NCBI RefSeq assembly: GCF_003263515.1
Contig: NZ_JYDE01000017.1
Coordinates: forward strand, 248,001-312,000
Source: Rahnella inusitata
GTDB taxonomy: Bacteria > Pseudomonadota > Gammaproteobacteria > Enterobacterales > Enterobacteriaceae
Direction: 5' to 3'
DNA length: 64,000 bases
The position numbers were made by a program, and so were the translations under genes. The notes under the pieces were generated by a model. It was not told the DNA's origin. It worked only from the letters and a program-made list of their open reading frames with translations, and did not search any database. Below, one piece after another: positions 43,692 through 52,445 of the stretch (position 1 is the first letter of the stretch; every line of letters begins with the position of its first letter).

Positions 43692-44902
43692 GCTTGCGGA
43701 GCGACAGTTTCCGTGATCGGATTTTCCACGTTTTTCACGTTCCAGATACACAGCAGCGAGCCCACCACCATCACCAGCGCGGCGTAAAACACGGCATGAT
43801 AATTCCAGAACTGTGCAATCACTCCGGCCAGCGATCCAGCGAGGATCCAGCCCGCGCGCGTGGAGTTAGTGAACAGCGTAGTAGCCGCGCCCGCCTGACC
43901 TGGCATCAGATCCTGAAAATACAACATCCCGATACCGGCCAGAATGCCGATGAAAACCGCGTTCAGCAGCTGTAAAGCAATCAGCATGACCGCGCCGGTA
44001 GTGAACAACAGACACCCGTAGAAAATCACACCGGCGACAACCGCCAGACGCATCAGGAAGCGCTTACCGAGTTGTCTTGCCAGATAACCGGCAATCAGCA
44101 TCGTAGGGATTTCCAGACAGGCTGCGCTGCCCATCAGCACGCCCGCCAGCTTCTCCGGCAGACCCAGCTCGCGCACCACGTACAACGGCATACTGATCAG
44201 ATAAATACTGTTGGCCGCCCACATCAGCGAGCATGCGATGAACAGCATCAGCGTGTCACGACGGTTACGGCGCGGCGCTTCGAGTGTTGCTGAAGTCTTC
44301 ATCCGCGCTTTCGGCATTGACGGTAAAAACACGTACACCATCACGCCGCACACCAAAAATGCCAGCGTCGCCGCGCAGTACATAAAGGTAAAACCAAAGC
44401 CCATGGAGAGCGCGAACGCCAGCGGCGGGCCTACGACCCAAGCCAAAGAAACCTGCGCGCGCAAAATAGAGCTGAACATTACCGCTTCACGCCCGGTTTT
44501 CTCAGCATGTTCACGCGCCAGCGCGAACATCTGGGGGTTGGCGGTGGAGCCGAAGCTCGATAACAACACACCGATAAACAGCAAAATAAAGTAGTTGCGG
44601 TTGAAGGCGAACAGCACGCACGCCAGCGCACCGAGCAGGCAGCAATAGAGGATAAGCGTTTTGCGATCGCCGCGTTTATCCGACCACGTTGCCAGCAGCT
44701 GGCTGACAAAAATGCCGATCACCGCGCTGCCGGTAAAGAAGATGCCGACCATGAACGGGCTGACGTAAACCTGAGAAGTCAGAAACAGGCTGAGTGTCGG
44801 CGTTTGTAACGCGCCCGCGATGCCGGTGAGAAAGGCGATGATCAGAAAGGCCGTCGAGGTCATGTCGGGCAGGCGGCGGGCTGACGCTGTAGATGTTCGC
44901 AT
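43688..44902 (-). CDS. setB: SetB sugar efflux MFS transporter
   Basis: 404 aa, twelve helices. [20 protein letters not shown] near residue 26, the motif-A-like [44 protein letters not shown] near 118-148, and [19 protein letters not shown] match E. coli SetB, which exports lactose and glucose-type sugars and influences chromosome segregation. The upstream region is shared with divergent fruB. The start ATG at 44902 has a poor ribosome site. Confidence 0.92.
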   Translation of the reverse strand: MRTSTASARRLPDMTSTAFLIIAFLTGIAGALQTPTLSLFLTSQVYVSPFMVGIFFTGSAVIGIFVSQLLATWSDKRGDRKTLILYCCLLGALACVLFAFNRNYFILLFIGVLLSSFGSTANPQMFALAREHAEKTGREAVMFSSILRAQVSLAWVVGPPLAFALSMGFGFTFMYCAATLAFLVCGVMVYVFLPSMPKARMKTSATLEAPRRNRRDTLMLFIACSLMWAANSIYLISMPLYVVRELGLPEKLAGVLMGSAACLEIPTMLIAGYLARQLGKRFLMRLAVVAGVIFYGCLLFTTGAVMLIALQLLNAVFIGILAGIGMLYFQDLMPGQAGAATTLFTNSTRAGWILAGSLAGVIAQFWNYHAVFYAALVMVVGSLLCIWNVKNVENPITETVAPQA

Positions 44903-45272
44903 TGAGATAACTGTGCCAGAAGTAGGGAAGGGACGAAATTTGCGCGAATGTTACGACAGTTTAAAAAAAACAAAAACAGGTTTTGATCATCAAAAATGTA
45001 AACCCGGATGAATTTGCCATACTGAATAATAAAACCGCACTTTGTGTTAAAAATAGCCGAAAGACAGTGCCCGACAGCATCATCAGAAACCGTCAGCTGA
45101 CGTCAGCTTTTGACGTTTAAGACTCAATACAACCGCGTCAGCCTGACTTCAGCATTTGTGTTAAGTGATTCGTTCCGAACGTTCTGAATAAAGGAAACTG
45201 TGCGTAGCATCAAAAATTCATCACGTAGAATCAGGGAAAACTTGCTTTAAAAGCGAGGCCGATTAAGACTTC

Positions 45273-45286
45273 CTGAAACGTTTCAG
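45273..45286. promoter_or_regulatory. Cra (FruR) operator 1 of fruBKA
   Basis: CTGAAACGTTTCAG is a perfect palindrome equal to the strongest Cra consensus (GCTGAAACGTTTCAGC). It lies about 90 bp upstream of the fruB start. Confidence 0.9.
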
Positions 45287-45339
45287 CGTTATCAGTTTCA
45301 ACAACGAAATCTGGTGACGCTCCTTTTTTCTCAGTAAAG

Positions 45340-45353
45340 CTGAAACGATTCAA
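45340..45353. promoter_or_regulatory. Cra (FruR) operator 2 of fruBKA
   Basis: CTGAAACGATTCAA matches the Cra consensus with one changed half-site. It lies about 22 bp before the fruB start and 67 bp downstream of operator 1, so it is a repressing position. E. coli fruB also has two Cra sites. Confidence 0.85.
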
Positions 45354-45374
45354 TTTCAGCAGGAGAGGAGAATT

Positions 45375-46505
45375 ATGTTCCAACTGTCACAGCAAGATAT
45401 TCACCTCGGTGCAGCTGCCAGCGACAAGCAGGAGGCCATTCGTCAGGTCGCCGCTGCGCTGACTCAGGCTGGCCGTGTCAGCGAAGGTTATGTAGACGGC
45501 ATGTTAGCCCGTGAACTGCAAACTTCCACTTACCTCGGTAATGGCATCGCTATCCCTCATGGCACCACCGATACGCGTGATCTGGTGCTCGATACTGGCG
45601 TTCAGGTTTATCAGTTCCCACAGGGCATTGCCTGGGGCGAAGATCAGACCGCTTACATCGTTATTGGCATCGCAGCCCGTTCTGATGAACACCTCAGCCT
45701 GCTGCGTCAGCTGACGCACGTCTTAAGTGATGACAGCGTGGCAGAACGCATGGCGAAAACAGATTCAGCTGAAGAGTTGCGCAGTCTGCTGATGGGCGAG
45801 AAGAACGCCGCTGAATTCTTGTTTGATACTCAATTGATTGCGGTAGATGTTGCGGCAGAAAATTTGATCACCCTGCAGGCACTGAACGCCGGTCGTCTGC
45901 AACAGGTTGGCGCGGTCGATACGGCCTTCGTCAGTGACGTGATCAGCCGTAAACCGCTGAATCTGGGACAGGGCATCTGGCTGAGCGACAGCACCGAAGG
46001 CAATCTGAAAAGCGCGGCGACGGTCAGTCGTGCTCAACAGGCCTTCGAACTGGACGGTGAGAAGGTGGCGTTGCTGCTGACTATTTCCGTCGCCGACGAT
46101 CAGCCTCTGAACGTGCTGAACTACTTAAGCGATCTGCTGATTGCCAACAAAGCTGAACGCCTGCTGACGGCTGACGCCGTGGGTGTGCTGGCCTTGCTGA
46201 CCAGTGAAGTCGCAGAAGAAGCCAACGTGCTGACGGCTGAATACGTGATCCGCAACGAACACGGTCTGCATGCGCGTCCGGGTACGGCGCTGGTCAACGT
46301 GATCAAACAGTTCACCAGCGAAATCACCGTCACCAATCTTGATGGCAGCGGTAAACCTGCCAATGGCCGCAGCCTGATGAAAGTCGTCGCGCTGGGCGTG
46401 AAAAAAGGTCATCACCTGCGCTTTACCGCCAGCGGTGAAGATGCCGAACTGGCATTGAAAACCATCGGTGAAGCCATTTCCGAAGGTCTTGGGGAGGGCG
46501 CATGA
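45375..46505 (+). CDS. fruB: FruB, fructose PTS multiphosphoryl transfer protein (EIIA-FPr)
   Basis: 376 aa. N-terminal EIIA-Fru with phospho-His62 ([10 protein letters not shown]), a central receiver-like linker domain, and a C-terminal HPr domain with its phospho-His in [10 protein letters not shown] (near residue 298) and the Ser region GRSLMKVV. It takes phosphate from enzyme I and gives it to FruA. It is the first gene of fruBKA, with an AGGAGAGGAG ribosome site. Cra repression is expected from the two operators upstream. Confidence 0.96.
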   Translation: MFQLSQQDIHLGAAASDKQEAIRQVAAALTQAGRVSEGYVDGMLARELQTSTYLGNGIAIPHGTTDTRDLVLDTGVQVYQFPQGIAWGEDQTAYIVIGIAARSDEHLSLLRQLTHVLSDDSVAERMAKTDSAEELRSLLMGEKNAAEFLFDTQLIAVDVAAENLITLQALNAGRLQQVGAVDTAFVSDVISRKPLNLGQGIWLSDSTEGNLKSAATVSRAQQAFELDGEKVALLLTISVADDQPLNVLNYLSDLLIANKAERLLTADAVGVLALLTSEVAEEANVLTAEYVIRNEHGLHARPGTALVNVIKQFTSEITVTNLDGSGKPANGRSLMKVVALGVKKGHHLRFTASGEDAELALKTIGEAISEGLGEGA

Positions 46506-47437
46506 GCCGCAGAGTCGCCACAATTACCCTTAACCCGGCGTACGATTTAGTGGGCTATGTGCCTGAAATCGAACGCGGTGAAGTGAATCTGGTGCAGACC
46601 ACTGGCCTGCATGCTGCAGGTAAAGGCATCAACGTTGCGAAAGTGCTGAAAGATCTCGGCATCGACGTCACTGTGGGTGGTTTCCTCGGTAAAGAAAATC
46701 AGGACGGCTTCCAGCTGCTGTTTAGCGATCTGGGCATCGCCAACCGCTTTCAGGTGGTCAATGGCCGTACCCGCATCAACGTCAAACTGACCGAAAAAGA
46801 CGGCGAAGTCAGCGACTTCAATTTCTCCGGTTTTAACGTGACGCCTGCGGACTGGGAACGTTTCGTGACGGATTCTCTGTCATGGCTAGGCCAGTTCGAC
46901 ATGGTCTGCGTGAGCGGCAGTCTGCCTGCCGGCGTCGATCCTGACGCATTCACCGACTGGATGAAACGTCTGCGCGCGCAGTGCCCGTGCATCATTTTCG
47001 ACAGCAGCCGTGAAGCACTGGTTGCTGGCCTGAAAGCTGCGCCGTGGTTGGTTAAACCAAACCGCCGTGAGCTGGAAATTTGGGCTGGCCGTAAATTGCC
47101 AGAACTGAGTGACGTGGTAGAAGCCGCGCACGCCTTGCGTGACCAGGGTATCGCCCATGTGGTGATTTCTCTGGGTGCAGAAGGTGCCTTGTGGGTTAAC
47201 GCATCCGGTGCGTGGATCGCCAAACCGCCAGCTTGTGAAGTTGTCAGCACCGTCGGTGCCGGTGACTCCATGGTCGGTGGCCTGATCTACGGTTTACTGA
47301 TGCGTGAATCCAGTGAACATACGCTACGACTGGCAACCGCCGTTGCCGCCCTGGCTGTCAGCCAGAGTAATGTCGGTGTCACCGATCGTCCGCAGCTCGC
47401 GGCGATGATGGCCCGTGTTGATCTGAAACCCTTTTAA
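46502..47437 (+). CDS. fruK: FruK, 1-phosphofructokinase
   Basis: 311 aa, PfkB family. [19 protein letters not shown] near residues 36-54 and the ATP/catalytic motif [13 protein letters not shown] near 243-255 with the catalytic Asp. It converts fructose 1-phosphate to fructose 1,6-bisphosphate. Its start overlaps the fruB stop by four bases (ATGA). Confidence 0.96.
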   Translation: MSRRVATITLNPAYDLVGYVPEIERGEVNLVQTTGLHAAGKGINVAKVLKDLGIDVTVGGFLGKENQDGFQLLFSDLGIANRFQVVNGRTRINVKLTEKDGEVSDFNFSGFNVTPADWERFVTDSLSWLGQFDMVCVSGSLPAGVDPDAFTDWMKRLRAQCPCIIFDSSREALVAGLKAAPWLVKPNRRELEIWAGRKLPELSDVVEAAHALRDQGIAHVVISLGAEGALWVNASGAWIAKPPACEVVSTVGAGDSMVGGLIYGLLMRESSEHTLRLATAVAALAVSQSNVGVTDRPQLAAMMARVDLKPF

Positions 47438-47452
47438 TCCGCAGGAGGCAGA

Positions 47453-49156
47453 ATGAAAACGCTGCTGATGATAGACAGTTCGCTGGGACAGGCTCGCAGC
47501 CATCTGGCGAAAAATTTGCTCGCTGCTGCCGTAGCGAAAGCCGGGCACCAGCTGGTTGAGCAGGCTGCTGACGCTGAACTCGTGATCGTCGCCGGTGAAA
47601 CCGTGCCAAACGATGCGACGCTGACCGGCAAGAATATTTATACCGGCGATGTGGCTGCTGCGGTTCGCGAACCTGAAGCTTTCGTGCAACGCGCACTGGC
47701 TGAAGCGAAACCTTACGTTGCTCCCGCCGCGGTGGCTGCTGTTTCAGCACCGGCTGTTAACGGTCCAAAACGTATTGTGGCGATCACCGCGTGCCCGACC
47801 GGCGTAGCGCACACTTTCATGGCGGCTGAAGCTATCGAAAGTGAAGCTAAAAAACGCGGCTGGGGGGTGAAAGTTGAAACCCGTGGTTCCGTGGGTGCCG
47901 GTAACGCCATCACGCCTGAAGAAGTTGCAGCAGCCGATTTGGTGATTGTTGCGGCTGACATCGAAGTGGATCTGGCGAAATTTGCCGGTAAGCCGATGTA
48001 CCGTACCTCTACGGGTCTGGCACTGAAAAAGACCAAGCAGGAACTGGATAAAGCGCTGGTTGAAGCTGAAGTGTATGCCCCTAACGCACAGGGCGCAGCT
48101 TCAGCAACGAAGAAGAAAGAAGTGGGCGGTTCAGGCCCATACCGTCACCTCCTGACCGGCGTGTCTTACATGCTGCCGATGGTTGTTGCGGGTGGTCTGT
48201 GTATCGCGCTTTCCTTCGTATTCGGTATCAAAGCCTTTGAAGTGAAGGGCACGCTGGCGGCTGCACTGATGCAAATCGGTGGCGCTTCCGCCTTCGCGCT
48301 GATGGTGCCGGTTCTGGCTGGTTTCATTGCTTTCTCCATCGCAGACCGTCCGGGTCTGACGCCGGGTCTTATCGGCGGTATGCTGGCTGTCAGCACCGGT
48401 GCGGGTTTCCTGGGCGGTATCATTGCCGGTTTCCTGGCGGGTTACGTGGCGAAAGCCATCAGCGGCAAGCTGAAGTTACCGCAAAGTATGGAAGCCCTGA
48501 AGCCTATCCTGATTATTCCGCTGGTGGCGAGTCTGATTACCGGCCTGGTCATGATTTACGTGGTCGGTACGCCGGTTGCTAAAATCATGGCGGGTCTGAC
48601 TGCCTGGCTACAATCTTTGGGTACAGCGAATGCGGTACTGCTGGGTGCAATCCTGGGTGCGATGATGTGTACCGATATGGGTGGCCCGGTGAACAAAGCC
48701 GCTTACGCGTTCGGCGTGGCACTGCTGAGTTCTTCCGTCTACGCACCAATGGCTGCCATCATGGCTGCCGGTATGGTGCCACCGCTGGCGATGGGTCTGG
48801 CAACGCTGCTGGCGCGTAATAAGTTCGAGCAGAGTGAACGTGAGGGCGGTAAAGCGGCGCTGGTTCTGGGCCTGTGCTTTATCTCCGAAGGTGCGATTCC
48901 TTTCGCCGCCCGTGACCCGATGCGCGTACTGCCTTGCTGTATCGTAGGGGGCGCCGTAACAGGTGCTCTGTCGATGGCCTTCCACGCACAGCTGATGGCA
49001 CCGCACGGCGGTCTGTTCGTTCTGCTGATCCCTGGCGCAATCACACCTGTTCTCGGTTATCTGATTTCGATCATTGTGGGTACCGTGCTGGCCGGTGGTG
49101 CTTACGCGATTCTGAAACGTTCAGATGCGGCGGTAGCGGCTAAAGCCGTCATCTAA
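47453..49156 (+). CDS. fruA: FruA, fructose-specific PTS EIIB'BC permease
   Basis: 567 aa. A degenerate IIB' domain (about 1-90), a IIB domain with phospho-Cys114 (ITACPTGVAHTFMAAE), and the membrane IIC domain from about residue 230 (GVSYMLPMVVAGGL, SEGAIPFAARDP near 475). It imports fructose as fructose 1-phosphate. It follows fruK by 15 bp with a GCAGGAGG ribosome site, and a terminator follows. Confidence 0.96.
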   Translation: MKTLLMIDSSLGQARSHLAKNLLAAAVAKAGHQLVEQAADAELVIVAGETVPNDATLTGKNIYTGDVAAAVREPEAFVQRALAEAKPYVAPAAVAAVSAPAVNGPKRIVAITACPTGVAHTFMAAEAIESEAKKRGWGVKVETRGSVGAGNAITPEEVAAADLVIVAADIEVDLAKFAGKPMYRTSTGLALKKTKQELDKALVEAEVYAPNAQGAASATKKKEVGGSGPYRHLLTGVSYMLPMVVAGGLCIALSFVFGIKAFEVKGTLAAALMQIGGASAFALMVPVLAGFIAFSIADRPGLTPGLIGGMLAVSTGAGFLGGIIAGFLAGYVAKAISGKLKLPQSMEALKPILIIPLVASLITGLVMIYVVGTPVAKIMAGLTAWLQSLGTANAVLLGAILGAMMCTDMGGPVNKAAYAFGVALLSSSVYAPMAAIMAAGMVPPLAMGLATLLARNKFEQSEREGGKAALVLGLCFISEGAIPFAARDPMRVLPCCIVGGAVTGALSMAFHAQLMAPHGGLFVLLIPGAITPVLGYLISIIVGTVLAGGAYAILKRSDAAVAAKAVI

Positions 49157-49174
49157 AAGTGTTTAAGCTTGTTG

Positions 49175-49207
49175 AAAGGCGCGACGTGAAAATGTCGCGC
49201 CTTTTTT
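49175..49207 (+). terminator. fruBKA terminator
   Basis: AAGGCGCGAC/GTCGCGCCTTTTTT with a loop of about eight bases, 19 bp after the fruA stop. Confidence 0.93.
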
Positions 49208-49301
49208 ATTGCAGTGATTGATGCAATGAGGGGGTTTTGAGTTGCTACTTAAGTTGGCCTTGAGTACGCCTAAACGCACGCCCTGCGGACTCCCGCGAAC
49301 T

Positions 49302-49399
49302 GCTCCTTCCTCTGCGTGGGGTATTAACGTTAAATCCAAAGTTTAAAGTGTGCTTTAACACGTTTATTGCCAGCTCTCCCCCTTCGCAGAGGGAGGAGC
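49302..49399. repeat. GC-rich palindromic intergenic repeat, copy C (two units)
   Basis: A degenerate unit GCTCCTTCCTCTGCGTGGGG (49302-49321) is followed, after about 50 AT-rich bases, by a full unit in inverse orientation (49373-49399: GCTCTCCCCCTTCGCAGAGG and on). The core is the same CTGCGAAGGGG as in copies A and B. It lies between fruA and the convergent VOC gene, so it may also terminate the left-running operon. Confidence 0.7.
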
Positions 49400-49429
49400 A
49401 AACCGGCCAGATTTTGGCTGATCTTGAAT

Positions 49430-50275
49430 TTATTCTTCCCGAAACGCCAACGCGACGCCCAGTGCGTCCGCCGCGCGAACCAAAACCAGACGGGTTAAGT
49501 CATTAAACGGTATTTCCCCCACCCGCAAACTATTACGCACTGCCTCAAGCGACCGCGTCGCAAACTCCAACCCGACCATCCGCGCGCTGCCGCCATCACC
49601 TTCGGGCACAATGCCGAATTCTGCCGTGGCCTGCTTTGGTGTCACAAACCGGACGGCAGCGCGCCCGGCGCGCAGAATCACGCCATCGGCACCACTTTGT
49701 AAGGCTTCAGCACCAAATAACTCCTCGTACACCCTTGCCGCAGCCTGCGGGTCAGCGGCGGAAATCACAAAGCCGGTGATGTCAGCGACACCATTAGGGT
49801 GGTGCTGCCATTCGTTGCGCCATACCAGCTCCGGTGTCAGGTGATGACAGAAGAAACTGCGGCCATTGGGTACGCGATCGGCGGCCAGCGGAACGGTGCG
49901 GAACCGCGCATTTGGCGAGGTGCCGTCGTTGAGTGCCACCGGGCGGAAGAATTCAGCGGGAGGCGATCCGGCGATATTTTGATTTTGCAGATGCTGGTAA
50001 ACCGCCGCTGAATTCTGCGTTTTCCACACCAGACCGGTCAGACCGAGCGGAGCCTGCCATAAGTCGGTGCGGGTGTGGGCATTACCCGGCTCATAACCGA
50101 GCAGTTCGAGATAGTTTTCGCCGAAAATCGCCAGGTGATTGCTCGATCCCAGAGAGTGGTGGCCGCGCGCGGTGAGATGAAATCCTAACCGGCGGAACTG
50201 TTGTTCGGAATGATTGAGCTGTTCGGCGACGTTGATCACCACGTGGTCGAGCTGCGGGCGAAGAGACTCAGTCAT
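49430..50275 (-). CDS. VOC/glyoxalase-like protein
   Basis: 281 aa. It begins LDHVVINVAEQLNHSEQQFRRLGFHLTARG, the glyoxalase_3-like VOC start, with a second VOC-like half (ADITGFVISAADPQAAARVYEELFGAEAL, near residue 165). Possible metal ligands are His11 and Glu near residue 57 (ENYLELLGYE), but they are not verified. It is the last gene of the seven-gene ABC/monooxygenase operon and overlaps the AhpD-like gene by eight bases. Such VOC proteins recur next to KPN_01858-type monooxygenases. The reaction is unknown. Confidence 0.8.
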   Translation of the reverse strand: MTESLRPQLDHVVINVAEQLNHSEQQFRRLGFHLTARGHHSLGSSNHLAIFGENYLELLGYEPGNAHTRTDLWQAPLGLTGLVWKTQNSAAVYQHLQNQNIAGSPPAEFFRPVALNDGTSPNARFRTVPLAADRVPNGRSFFCHHLTPELVWRNEWQHHPNGVADITGFVISAADPQAAARVYEELFGAEALQSGADGVILRAGRAAVRFVTPKQATAEFGIVPEGDGGSARMVGLEFATRSLEAVRNSLRVGEIPFNDLTRLVLVRAADALGVALAFREE

Positions 50276-51377
50276 TGAACGGTTCTCCCAGCGTTAACAT
50301 CAGACGGTTTGCCCAGGCGAAAAACGCCGTGGACTGCGCTAAATCGACGATCTCCAGTTCGCTCAGACCCTGATCGCGCAGGGCGGCGATGTGCTGAGCA
50401 GTGGCGACCGGCGGGGTAGCGGAGAGCGCGGCGGCGAAGTCGATTTCAGCCTGCCAGCGCGGGGACTGGTCTTTGCTGAGAATGCCACCCGGTGCGGTGT
50501 CGATCAGACGCTGAACATCGTCGGTTTGCTTTGACAGCTGGCTGGCTTTGCGCGAATGCACCGACGCGCAGAAGATACAGCCGTTGATTTTACTGGCCAC
50601 GGTGGCGGCCAGTTCACGCTCTTTACGCGGCAGGCCGCCGGAGGTGAAGAAAATGCCTTTGTCGGTCAGAGTGCGCTGTTCCAGCACCGGCAAATTGCGG
50701 CCTAACAGACGGAAATAGTCGGAATCGGTATGGCCGAATTTTGCCAAAATCGCCTGCTGGGCTTCATCAAATTCTTCCAGCTTTTTCGCCGGGATCCACG
50801 GCTCCCAGCCGAGCTCTTCCTGGGTGAACGCTTGCGGTGCGTCACGGCCATTATGTGTGTTGGGATCGGTGCGCCAGAACGCCGCGCCGACCGGTTTATT
50901 GCTGCCGTTTTCCACCGGCTTACCGCCGATCAGCCGGTAGCTGCGCAACGCGCGGCTCTGGAAACTGACGAAGGAAATCAGCTGCGACAGCGTGACAATC
51001 GCATCCACCGACCATCCGGCTTTTCTCAGCGCCTGCAAATGTGCGGGCGTGGCACTGGCGGGTTTGAAACTCAGACGTTCACCGTGCGTCAGCGCCGCGT
51101 CGAGGCGGGCGGTTTCATCGATATCGGGCAAATCCTGCAAACGCTCGGAATAGTGATTAGTCAGCTGGGAATCACCGTGCCAGCGCGCCACGTTTTGCGC
51201 CAAACGCAGACGCTCCGCCAGCGTGAAATCCACGCCATCCTGTTCGGTAAATAACGCGTCGTAGCTGCCCTGCGCATGGCGGGTGGCGGCCTCACGCGTG
51301 TCGCGCGCCTGTTTCAGTTCAGACGCCGGGGCGATCTCGGCCAGTTTTTCCAGCAGGTCGGTCGAATAGTCGGTCAT
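50268..51377 (-). CDS. Fused CMD-domain / alkylhydroperoxidase AhpD-like protein
   Basis: 369 aa. The N-terminal half (about 1-165) is a carboxymuconolactone-decarboxylase-like helical domain without CxxC. The C-terminal half (about 180-369) is an AhpD-like domain with the active-site CIFCASVH (Cys267, Cys270, His274). The two halves correspond to families I know as separate proteins (Avi_7170 CMD and Avi_7169 alkylhydroperoxidase types) from similar ABC clusters. It probably gives peroxide protection to, or works together with, the monooxygenase. It overlaps the monooxygenase gene by four bases. Confidence 0.82.
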   Translation of the reverse strand: MTDYSTDLLEKLAEIAPASELKQARDTREAATRHAQGSYDALFTEQDGVDFTLAERLRLAQNVARWHGDSQLTNHYSERLQDLPDIDETARLDAALTHGERLSFKPASATPAHLQALRKAGWSVDAIVTLSQLISFVSFQSRALRSYRLIGGKPVENGSNKPVGAAFWRTDPNTHNGRDAPQAFTQEELGWEPWIPAKKLEEFDEAQQAILAKFGHTDSDYFRLLGRNLPVLEQRTLTDKGIFFTSGGLPRKERELAATVASKINGCIFCASVHSRKASQLSKQTDDVQRLIDTAPGGILSKDQSPRWQAEIDFAAALSATPPVATAQHIAALRDQGLSELEIVDLAQSTAFFAWANRLMLTLGEPFND

Positions 51378-52435
51378 TGGATTTCCTTGGAGAAAGTGGT
51401 ATCGGAGGAAAACGTGGAAACGGCGCGTGACGGCGTGCGGCGAACCCAGCCGAGGGCCGGTGCGACGTGACGGGCGATCAGTTCGATAGAACGCAAAATG
51501 TACGGATGTGGCGGATCGATGGAGTGCACCTGAAACGCCAAATCGGTGACGCGGGCCAGCGCGGTATCGGCCTGCAATGAGGCGGTCACCTGCGCTGCCG
51601 TGCCGAGATGGACGTCGAACGCGCGGATGTAATCATCGAGCGTATCGCCTTGTACGATTTGCCCGCTGGCACGGTGATTTTCGGCCTGACGGCGCAGGCC
51701 TTTTTGCGCCAGCTCACGGGCGTCTTCGCCATTTCCGGTGACGAACGCGGTGCGCGATCCCATGATGCGGGGCGCAACACCGTCAGGCAGTGCGTCGAGA
51801 TAGGCATCAATGATCGGGTTTTGCAGTTCGTCGAGGCGCAGATCCGGTGCATCCGCCGGTCGTGGCTGGGTGCGCGACAGCATCAGGCCATCGCCGGATT
51901 TACCCGCTCGCGCACCACCGTCCACGGAGAATGTCGCCTGCCAGACGCGGTGCGCCAGATGAGGTGCTGCCGGATACAGGCGATTATCGGTGCCCGCCAG
52001 TTTTTCACCGCGCCATGCGGTGAGCAGGGTGTGCAGATTACGGGCAAACGCCGCGCCGCGATCCTGACTTTCCAGCCCGAACGGCGGGAAGGACGTTGGC
52101 GTGCCGCCGGAACCGAGACCGATCTCCAGCCTCCCGCCACTGAGCAAATCCAGCACGGCGGTGTCTTCGGCCACGCGCAGCGCATTCTCCATCGGCAGCG
52201 TAATCACGCCGGTACCGAGGCGAATAAAACGGGTATTTGCCGCCACCTGCGCAAGAAACACCAGCGGCGCGGGCAGGCCGCCTTCGGCTTCGTGGAAATG
52301 GTGCTGCGCGACCCACGCGGAATCAAAACCCAGCTGCTCGGCATGAATGATTTGCTCGGTCGCCAGCCGGTAGCGCTCCTGTGCGCTGGTGTTGTCCAAA
52401 AGGCGGGTAAAAAATCCAAGACGTTTACTGCTCAT
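51374..52435 (-). CDS. Luciferase-like FMN-dependent monooxygenase (KPN_01858 type)
   Basis: 353 aa, bacterial luciferase/LLM (beta/alpha)8 fold. GFFTRLLDNTSAQERYRLATEQIIHAEQLGFDSAWVAQHHF-type start (residues 6-46), RLGTGVITLPMENALRVAEDTAVLDLLSGGRLEIGLGSG near 75-113. It needs reduced FMN from a separate reductase. Genes of this subfamily sit with dipeptide-type ABC importers in Klebsiella and relatives. ATG 52435 has a GAGAGGAAAA site; the frame is open 15 codons further upstream. The substrate is unknown. Confidence 0.86.
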   Translation of the reverse strand: MSSKRLGFFTRLLDNTSAQERYRLATEQIIHAEQLGFDSAWVAQHHFHEAEGGLPAPLVFLAQVAANTRFIRLGTGVITLPMENALRVAEDTAVLDLLSGGRLEIGLGSGGTPTSFPPFGLESQDRGAAFARNLHTLLTAWRGEKLAGTDNRLYPAAPHLAHRVWQATFSVDGGARAGKSGDGLMLSRTQPRPADAPDLRLDELQNPIIDAYLDALPDGVAPRIMGSRTAFVTGNGEDARELAQKGLRRQAENHRASGQIVQGDTLDDYIRAFDVHLGTAAQVTASLQADTALARVTDLAFQVHSIDPPHPYILRSIELIARHVAPALGWVRRTPSRAVSTFSSDTTFSKEIQ

Positions 52436-52445
52436 AATTTTCCTC

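Larger units (their letters stand above)
44903..45374. other. setB-fruB divergent regulatory region
   Basis: About 470 bp with the two Cra sites annotated separately near its right end. The rest, AT-rich near 44960-45060, should hold the setB promoter. I see no gene in it. Confidence 0.5.
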
